Shown here: in pieces, positions 13,727-17,946 of the stretch
How the letters are laid out: each line of letters starts with the position of its first letter
Position numbering within the stretch: the stretch's first letter is position 1
NCBI GenBank assembly: GCA_964531385.1
Contig: CAZHGC010000035.1
Location: 1-17,946, forward strand
DNA: 17,946 nt
Source: MGBC114079 sp964531385
GTDB taxonomy: Bacteria > Bacillota > Clostridia > Lachnospirales > CAG-274
Direction of reading: 5' to 3'
Program-made: the position numbers and the translations under genes
Notes under the pieces: generated by a model
Seen by the model: only the letters and a program-made list of their open reading frames with translations
The model's database searches: none
What the model was told of the DNA's origin: nothing

Positions 13727-14083
13727 ATGAACGGGGCGAGATTGGTTGAGGCTATTAAACTTGCAGGGATACAAGCTGTTGATGCTTCAAAACCTGTAAA
13801 TATTTTTGTGGGCAAGGTTATCAAAACAAAACCTATTGAAATCGAACTTGAACAAAGCGACAGAATTAACGGGGCTTTTATTGAAGTTGCCGAAAGGCTG
13901 ACAGATAGATTTGTATATGCGACAGAGGTTGAATATGGGTTTGAAGATATTAAAGATAAGAGCAAATATGAGGCAAGAAGGAAATTTGCGGTTTACGGCG
14001 GGTTGAAAGTTGGGGATAAGGTTATCCTTGTGAGAAAGGCGGGCGGACAGAAGTATTATGTGATTGATAGAGTGGGAGGATAG
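13727..14083 (+). CDS. xkdR: DUF2577 tail protein, XkdR-like
   Basis: This 118-residue protein fits DUF2577 (XkdR), a small OB-fold-like baseplate protein encoded between the hub and DUF2634 genes. The first half carries GARLVEAIKLAGIQAVDASKP and VGKVIKTKPIEIELEQ. The second half has KFAVYGGLKVGDKVILVRK and a final YYVIDRV strand, the expected small beta barrel. ATG 13727 follows AGAGGTG (13715-13721). An in-frame ATG at 13700 would overlap the hub gene and lacks a ribosome site. The hub stop lies ten bases upstream. Module 4 starts 22 bases downstream, splitting this gene from its usual partner, the DUF2634 gene. Confidence 0.85.
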   Translation: MNGARLVEAIKLAGIQAVDASKPVNIFVGKVIKTKPIEIELEQSDRINGAFIEVAERLTDRFVYATEVEYGFEDIKDKSKYEARRKFAVYGGLKVGDKVILVRKAGGQKYYVIDRVGG

Positions 14084-14105
14084 GTAAAGGAAAGAAGAGT
14101 TTTTG

Positions 14106-14134
14106 TTGCAATAAGGGTTAGTTTGTGGTAAAAT
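14106..14134 (+). promoter_or_regulatory. Toxin promoter, module 4
   Basis: The -35 TTGCAA (14106-14111), 17 bases, extended -10 TGGTAAAAT (hexamer 14129-14134). The following bases, ATATGGGTAATCGGTGCAGG, nearly match module 1. Confidence 0.8.
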
Positions 14135-14159
14135 TCAAATATGGGTAATCGGTGCAGGG

Positions 14160-14220
14160 ATGAATCGGAAAGACAAATCCGACCGAACGTAGTTCGGCTT
14201 TGCGGAGCAAAGTTCTGATG
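14160..14220. repeat. 61-nt insertion of three abutting hairpins, module 4
   Basis: Compared with module 1, module 4 carries an extra block between GGTGCAGGG and TGTGTTAGCC. It holds three consecutive hairpins with no unpaired base between them: TCGGA/TCCGA (14165-14182), CCGAAC/GTTCGG with a GTA loop (14183-14197), and CTTTGC/GCAAAG with a GGA loop (14198-14212). It lies in the predicted toxin mRNA leader. It may be a small multi-hairpin intergenic repeat; its origin is unknown to me. Confidence 0.75.
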
Positions 14221-14261
14221 TGTGTTAGCCTCCTACTCCTGATAAGAGGGGAGGTGGTGCT

Positions 14262-14342
14262 ATGAGTAATTATGAATTTGGTATGTTACTTATTACATAT
14301 ACAACATTTATAGTTGTTCTCATTAAAAGCATAAAAAAATAA
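14262..14342 (+). CDS. Hydrophobic 26-aa type I toxin-like peptide, module 4
   Basis: The peptide begins MSNYEFGMLLITYTTFIVVL and ends IKSIKK. A strong GGGGAGGTGG ribosome site precedes the ATG, and it can be masked by CCTCC at 14229-14233. Length, leader and terminator place it with the module 1 peptide, although the hydrophobic core is quite different, which suggests selection on character rather than exact sequence. Its leader carries the 61-nt triple-hairpin insertion. An antisense promoter faces it. Toxicity is inferred from the similarity of layout to TxpA/Hol_Tox-type loci. Confidence 0.75.
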   Translation: MSNYEFGMLLITYTTFIVVLIKSIKK

Positions 14343-14430
14343 CAGCCCTTGCATTTGACCGTGTAGAGGACTGTTATTTTTAACAACTGTACATAGGCTG
14401 ACCACATCTTGTGGCGATTGCCCTTTTTCT
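14333..14430 (-). ncRNA. Predicted antisense antitoxin RNA, module 4
   Basis: Predicted from the - strand promoter 14437-14464 (start near 14430) to the U7 tract opposite 14333-14339, about 98 nt. It carries the CCACA/TGTGG hairpin near its 5' end and overlaps the toxin's terminal codons and terminator. Confidence 0.6.
14338..14381. terminator. Bidirectional terminator between toxin and antitoxin, module 4
   Basis: AATAACAGCCCT (14338-14349) pairs with AGGACTGTTATT (14367-14378) with one mismatch. T runs follow on both strands: about five on the + strand, seven on the - strand. Confidence 0.8.
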
Positions 14431-14483
14431 AATTTAATTATAACATAAAAATATTTTTTGTAAAGATGTCAGTTGAAAAATTG
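14422..14483. repeat. 62-nt exact direct repeat, second copy
   Basis: Identical to 8579-8640. It carries the module 4 antitoxin promoter and part of the closing terminator. The ATG inside it (14466, matching 8623) is part of the repeat and creates a misleading N-terminal extension of the downstream gene. Confidence 0.9.
14437..14464 (-). promoter_or_regulatory. Antitoxin promoter, module 4
   Basis: On the - strand, TTTACA (14464-14459), a 16-base spacer and TATAAT (14442-14437), identical to module 3. Confidence 0.8.
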
Positions 14484-14495
14484 ATGTCTTTTTTT
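14462..14495 (+). terminator. Terminator-like hairpin closing module 4
   Basis: AAAGATGTCA (14462-14471) pairs with TGATGTCTTT (14482-14491) with two G-U pairs, followed by Ts to 14495. GGAGGTGG of the next gene begins at 14499. Confidence 0.65.
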
Positions 14496-14510
14496 ATTGG
14501 AGGTGGTTCT

Positions 14511-14918
14511 ATAATATCTTTAAATGGAGTTGATGTTGGTGAGAATATTGTTGTTGAAAAGCAACCGTCGTTGTCATATCAGCTTAGGGCGGAAAAAGAG
14601 AGGATTGAGAGGACGGTTGACGGGCTTGAGGCTGTTAAGCAGATGATTTACAAAACGCTGATGACGGGGCGATATAGGTTTGAAATTTATGACTGGAATT
14701 ATGGTGTTGAGCTTGATGACCTTATCGGCAAGCCAAAGGAATTTGTTAAAGCGGAATTGCCAAGACGGATTGAAGAAGCTTTGACGGTTGATGATAGAGT
14801 TGACGAGGTTGTGGACTTTGTGTTTACGGAGGTCGATAAGACAATTTTAGCTGTTAAGTTTGTTGTTAAAACAAATGTTGGTGATGTTGAAATTGAAAAT
14901 TGGGAGGTGAATATTTAG
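14511..14918 (+). CDS. xkdS: DUF2634 baseplate protein, XkdS-like, with apparent AUA start
   Basis: This protein of about 135 residues matches DUF2634/XkdS, a gp25-like baseplate wedge component. Diagnostic segments are VDGLEAVKQMIYKTLMTGRY and YDWNYGVELDDLIGKP, followed by LPRRIEEAL and a C-terminal beta strand pair. Start choice is unusual. The ribosome site GGAGGTGG (14499-14506) is followed by TTCT ATA ATA TCT TTA AAT, so the expected N-terminus (M)ISLNGVDVG would begin at ATA 14511. In-frame ATGs at 14466 and 14484 lie inside the module 4 promoter/terminator repeat with no ribosome site. Module 1 reads GGAGGTGGTTCTATG at the equivalent spot, so an ATG may have changed to ATA. A conventional caller would give 14466-14918 (150 aa). 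It overlaps the next gene by one base. Confidence 0.82.
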   Translation: MISLNGVDVGENIVVEKQPSLSYQLRAEKERIERTVDGLEAVKQMIYKTLMTGRYRFEIYDWNYGVELDDLIGKPKEFVKAELPRRIEEALTVDDRVDEVVDFVFTEVDKTILAVKFVVKTNVGDVEIENWEVNI

Positions 14919-16018
14919 TGTTTGAAGATATGACCTTTGAAAATATATTAAACAGAGCTTTATCGAATGTATCAAATGATTTTGATAAACGGCAGGGCTC
15001 TATTATTTATGACGCTCTTGCCCCTTGTTGCCTTGAACTTGCTCAAATGTATGTTGCTCTTGATGTGTTTTTAAATGAAACCTTTGCTGATACGGCAAGC
15101 AGGGAATATTTGATTTTACGAGCGGCTGAAAGAGGGTTGAAACCTAAGGAGGCAACAAATGCGGTTGTGCTTGCGGAAATGACGGGTGATTTTGTTTTGG
15201 AAGAGGGGGCAAGATTTAATTGTGATGAGTTGAATTTTGTTTATACGGGTGAGCAAGACGAAAACGATTATTATTGTTTGAGGTGCGAAACAAGGGGAAC
15301 TGTTGGAAATTTGACTTATGGAACATTGATACCTATTGACAATGTTAAAGGGTTGGAAACGACTGAAATTGTGGGGATTAATGTATCTGCAAGAGATGAA
15401 GAAACTACCGAAGATTTTAGAAAAAGGTATTTTGAAAGCTTTGAAAGTCAGGCATTTGGGGGCAACAGAAAAGATTATTATGAAAAGCTAAAGGCATTGA
15501 ATGATGTTGAGGAAATTTATAATAACGGTGGTGTTGGTGGGGTTAAGCTTTATAGAACACCAAACGGCGGAGGAACGGTTGAGGTTGTGCTTACAAACAA
15601 CAGCAACGAAAAACCAACGAATGCTCTTGTTGAGTTGGTTCAGACAGCTGTTGACCCAACTGTAAACAGTGGTGACGGGGTTGGGTTTGCTCCTATTGGG
15701 CATTTGGTTAAGGTTTCGGGAGTTTCCGAAGAGATTGTTGATTTTGATTTGACGGTTGAATTTGAAACAGGGTATGTTGTTGATGATGTTAAAACAGCTG
15801 TTGAAAATGTACTTGAAGATTATTTGAAAACTTTGAGGAAAAATTGGGAAAGCAACGAAAATATTATCGTTTATAAATTTGTTGCCGGTTCGGAGGTTTT
15901 AAAGGTTGGCGGAGTTAAAAATGTTGTTGAAATAAGGCTTAATAATTCGGCGGCTGATGTTGTTGTTGATAAAAACAGTATACCGATTAGGGGGTATGTG
16001 AATGTCACAGTTAGTTAA
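14918..16018 (+). CDS. xkdT: Baseplate J family protein, XkdT-like
   Basis: This 366-residue protein is a baseplate J (P2 gpJ/XkdT-like) wedge protein that links hub and tail fibres and triggers sheath contraction. Typical segments are SNDFDKRQGSIIYDALAP near the N-terminus, TASREYLILRAAERGL at about 57-72, an EAT..VVLAEMTGDF beta region, and TTEDFRKRYFESFESQAFGG at about 165-184, followed by a trimer-type C-terminal domain. The start is GTG 14918, overlapping the previous TAG by one base and eight bases after GGGAGGTG; an earlier in-frame TTG at 14900 precedes that site. The length is normal. It overlaps the next gene by 17 bases, a tightly coupled baseplate cluster. Confidence 0.92.
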   Translation: MFEDMTFENILNRALSNVSNDFDKRQGSIIYDALAPCCLELAQMYVALDVFLNETFADTASREYLILRAAERGLKPKEATNAVVLAEMTGDFVLEEGARFNCDELNFVYTGEQDENDYYCLRCETRGTVGNLTYGTLIPIDNVKGLETTEIVGINVSARDEETTEDFRKRYFESFESQAFGGNRKDYYEKLKALNDVEEIYNNGGVGGVKLYRTPNGGGTVEVVLTNNSNEKPTNALVELVQTAVDPTVNSGDGVGFAPIGHLVKVSGVSEEIVDFDLTVEFETGYVVDDVKTAVENVLEDYLKTLRKNWESNENIIVYKFVAGSEVLKVGGVKNVVEIRLNNSAADVVVDKNSIPIRGYVNVTVS

Positions 16019-16553
16019 TTATTTGCCTGAATTTATGCGGGAAATCAAAGAAATGAAAGTTATTATGTCTGTTGAAGATGAGTTTTTGACGGGCGAGGGT
16101 GACAACTTGAATTTGGCTGTTAAAAATGTTTTTAAAGACCAATTTATAAATTTGGCAACGGCTGACGGTATTAAAAGGTATGAGGATATGCTTGGGATTG
16201 TTGCGAAAGAAACAGAGGGGCTTGATGTTAGACGATTTAGGTTGTTTGTTAGGTTTAACGAAAAATTACCGTATACTTTGCCAAAGCTTAAAGAGCAGAT
16301 TGCGACATTGTGCGGTGATGACGGGTACAGTGTGGCGGTTGATGAAAATAAATTTGATTTGACGGTTAAAATTGCACTGAAAAGCAAGGGTATGTTTGGC
16401 GAAGTTGGGCAAATGCTTGAACGAATGGTACCGCTGAATATGATTATAGATTTGGATTTGATGTATAATCAGCATTTGACGGTTGGGCGGTTTAGGCATT
16501 GCGATTTGCACAAATTTACGCATAAAGGTTTGAGAGATGAGGTGTTAAAATAA
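16002..16553 (+). CDS. xkdU: Putative tail protein, YmfQ/XkdU-like (DUF2313)
   Basis: This 183-residue protein fits the DUF2313 (YmfQ/XkdU, P2 gpI-like) family, which connects baseplate J to the tail fibre. Features include the start NYLPEFMREIKEM, the ATADGIKRYEDMLGI segment at about 52-67, the VRRFRLFVRFNEKLPYTLPKLKEQIATLCG stretch (residues about 77-106), and a final VPLNMIIDLDLMYNQ region where the family contacts the fibre. It begins 17 bases inside the baseplate J gene, with a weak GGGGGT ribosome site upstream, so re-initiation or coupling is likely. Its last base is shared with the tail fibre ATG (TAATG). Function is from family and position. Confidence 0.85.
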   Translation: MSQLVNYLPEFMREIKEMKVIMSVEDEFLTGEGDNLNLAVKNVFKDQFINLATADGIKRYEDMLGIVAKETEGLDVRRFRLFVRFNEKLPYTLPKLKEQIATLCGDDGYSVAVDENKFDLTVKIALKSKGMFGEVGQMLERMVPLNMIIDLDLMYNQHLTVGRFRHCDLHKFTHKGLRDEVLK

Positions 16554-17848
16554 TGGCAACGATGACGAAAAATTATAAGCTGCAAAAAGATGCTCCGGAG
16601 GATTTTTACGATGTTGGGGTTGTTAATTCCAACCTTGATAAGATTGATGAAAAAATCAAAGAGGTTGAAACAGAAGCAAAGAATAAAGACGGCGGGAATG
16701 CGGACACTGTTGACGGGAAGCATGCAAGCGAGTTTTCTTTGGTGGGGCATACGCATAATTATTTGCCACTTTCAGGCGGAACGGTTTCGGGGGATTTGGT
16801 TTTAAATGGTGAATTGAATGTATCGAATGACAATGAAATTCATTTTGGCGGTACTGTTTATGGAAGCGATGCCGATTTTGGAAGTTCGGTTTCGGCAAAT
16901 GCGTTTATTGGTGACGGAGAAAACATTACAAATGTAAATGCTGTAACTGTTGGAGGGTTTGGTATTGATGAATTGATGAAAGATGTTGGAACGTTTACGC
17001 CAAGCAGTGGTTCTCCGGAAGATTTTAATGATTTAAGACCTAATACTCTTTGTAAGTTTCAATTTGTGGCGGGAACAAGCCAAAGCGGATTTCATACACC
17101 TTTAGGCGATACAGAAACAAAGGCAACGTGGTACAATGTTTTGACTTTTGGAGAACATGACAATCGTATTACACAGATTGCAACTTTGCCATATTCTCAC
17201 CAAAGGGAGACATATATTAGATATAAGCACGACAGCACTTGGAGCGATTGGAAAAAGATTAATGACGGCGGAAATGCGGACACTGTTGACGGGAAGCACG
17301 CAAGTTATTTTGCAACGGCGGGGCATAGCCATAATAATAGTTATTTGTCGCTTTCGGGCGGAACGGTTAGTGGAGAAATTGTTGCGGGAAATTTTACAGG
17401 AGACGGAAGCCAGCTTTATGGAGTTAATGCGGAGACGGTTAATAAGAAGTTTTTTCAATATACGACGGCTGTTGGAAGTTGGTTTCGACTTGCAAGAAAT
17501 AATAAAAATTCTTGCGGTGGTGTGTTCGTTTTGACGGTCGGTTCTTCGGGGTGTTCGAGTACGACTGTTTTTTCGGCAACACAGCAATATTCAAGTGCAA
17601 ACAGCAGTACGACGGCTTTTAAAATCTTGTCGCACTCTTATTTTAACAAATGCGTGACAAAATTTAGAGTTGTTAATAAATCTTCAAGTGTTGACCAATA
17701 TATTGACTTTTATGTAGGAAATGGAACTGCGGGGAAAACGGATTCTGTCGAGGTTCAGTTTTTCGGTAAAGGTTGGGTTATTTGTGACAGTATCGAAAGT
17801 TGCAACGCTGTTGATGATACTTATACATATACAGAATTTGAAATTTAA
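16553..17848 (+). CDS. Tail fibre / receptor-binding protein with repeated module
   Basis: This 431-residue protein is a tail fibre. The N-terminus (NYKLQKDAPEDFYDVGVVNSNLDKID) is the baseplate-attachment type common in clostridial prophages. A module of about 35 residues, DGGNADTVDGKHAS...GHTHN...LPLSGGTVSG, occurs at about 46-80 and again at about 238-274; such TVDGxHA/LSGGTxxG units form beta-helical shaft segments. Between them, about 150-236 looks like a pyocin-knob-type domain (FNDLRPNTLCKFQF...TWYNVLTFG...YIRYKHDSTWSDWKKI). The Ser/Cys-rich C-terminal domain (from about 300) is the probable receptor-binding tip; I do not recognise its fold. The start shares a base with the upstream stop. 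Host range is likely set here. Confidence 0.88.
   Translation: MATMTKNYKLQKDAPEDFYDVGVVNSNLDKIDEKIKEVETEAKNKDGGNADTVDGKHASEFSLVGHTHNYLPLSGGTVSGDLVLNGELNVSNDNEIHFGGTVYGSDADFGSSVSANAFIGDGENITNVNAVTVGGFGIDELMKDVGTFTPSSGSPEDFNDLRPNTLCKFQFVAGTSQSGFHTPLGDTETKATWYNVLTFGEHDNRITQIATLPYSHQRETYIRYKHDSTWSDWKKINDGGNADTVDGKHASYFATAGHSHNNSYLSLSGGTVSGEIVAGNFTGDGSQLYGVNAETVNKKFFQYTTAVGSWFRLARNNKNSCGGVFVLTVGSSGCSSTTVFSATQQYSSANSSTTAFKILSHSYFNKCVTKFRVVNKSSSVDQYIDFYVGNGTAGKTDSVEVQFFGKGWVICDSIESCNAVDDTYTYTEFEI
16688..17374 (+). repeat. Duplicated fibre module (DNA-level repeat)
   Basis: The unit at 16688-16792 recurs at 17264-17374. The first 14 codons (DGGNADTVDGKHAS) differ by only a few third-position changes, so the duplication is recent or kept similar by recombination. 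Recombination between the copies would delete the knob-like domain cleanly in frame. Confidence 0.75.
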
Positions 17849-17875
17849 TTTTTAATTTTTGGGAGGTTTTTAATT

Positions 17876-17946
17876 ATGAAAAAATATTATGTTAAAAATG
17901 GAAAAGTTGTTGTTAATAAATATTGTGTGCAGTATGTTAGAACTGT
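17876..17946 (+). CDS. Start of a downstream gene, cut by the window end
   Basis: An ATG at 17876 follows GGGAGG (17861-17866) and opens MKKYYVKNGKVVVNKYCVQY, with no stop before the window ends. Basic and aromatic residues are seen, but 23 residues do not allow a family call. Its place after the tail fibre suggests a small tail-associated or accessory protein (XkdW/XkdX region in PBSX). Confidence 0.6.
   Translation, partial: MKKYYVKNGKVVVNKYCVQYVRT

Larger units (their letters stand above)
14144..14422. repeat. Inverted-repeat ends of module 4
   Basis: The left arm GGTAATCG (14144-14151) and TGTGTTAGCC (14221-14230) are split by the 61-nt insertion. The right arm (14396-14422) has GGCTGACCACA and CGATTGCC with the CCACA/TGTGG hairpin, as in module 1. 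Confidence 0.65.

Noticed and set aside
207..14510. The four repeated modules as insertion sequences or classic MITEs
   Set aside because: They have inverted ends and several copies, but no convincing target duplications, and conserved promoters, ORF and terminators dominate; movement by recombination is more likely, though a mobile origin is not excluded.

Overview
The window is an 18 kb piece of the structural operon of a contractile-tailed phage or prophage from an AT-rich, low-GC Gram-positive host, most likely a clostridial Firmicute. The evidence is strong GGAGG ribosome sites, frequent TTG/GTG starts, and a gene order that follows the Bacillus PBSX/skin (xkd/yqb) tail module. All protein-coding genes run on the + strand. 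No integrase, replication gene, tRNA, rRNA or CRISPR array is visible, so an induced phage and an integrated prophage cannot be told apart, although the accessory genes fit lysogeny.

Layout. 12-206: small Cys-rich protein. 661-2278: scaffold (Gp20 family) and major capsid protein; the capsid gene carries a one-base frameshift near 1488. 2284-3474: three head-completion/joining proteins. 3984-7073: tail terminator, a small unknown protein, sheath, tube, and a tail assembly chaperone with a textbook -1 ribosomal frameshift site giving a longer second product. 7114-8120: a separately promoted two-gene moron (zinc-ribbon membrane protein and lipoprotein). 8668-14083: tape measure, LysM protein, baseplate hub and DUF2577 protein. 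14511-17848: DUF2634 baseplate protein, baseplate J, YmfQ/XkdU-like protein and tail fibre. 17876 to the end: start of another gene.

The striking feature is what fills the four long gaps between structural genes (207-660, 3475-3983, 8121-8667, 14084-14510). Each holds a copy of the same compact module: a sigma-A promoter with extended -10; a structured leader; a 26-29 residue hydrophobic peptide beginning MSx(Y/F)E and ending KK; a hairpin terminator readable in both directions; and a strong convergent promoter on the - strand that would make a short antisense RNA across the peptide's 3' end. This is the layout of type I toxin-antitoxin loci (TxpA/RatA, BsrG, Fst, 'holin-like toxin' families). 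Each module ends in a + strand terminator placed directly before the next structural gene or its ribosome site. Late transcription must therefore pass up to eight terminator-like hairpins, which implies antitermination or read-through.

The modules fall into two sequence subtypes (1 and 4; 2 and 3). They have inverted-repeat ends, so that toxin and antitoxin RNAs start with similar sequence, and they show exchange and insertion: a 98-nt palindrome in modules 2 and 3 in opposite orientations, a 61-nt triple hairpin in module 4, and a 62-nt exact repeat shared by modules 3 and 4. The structural genes build the virion. The modules and the moron look like lysogeny-expressed cargo threaded through the late operon. 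Toxicity and antisense control are inferred from architecture, not shown by the sequence.
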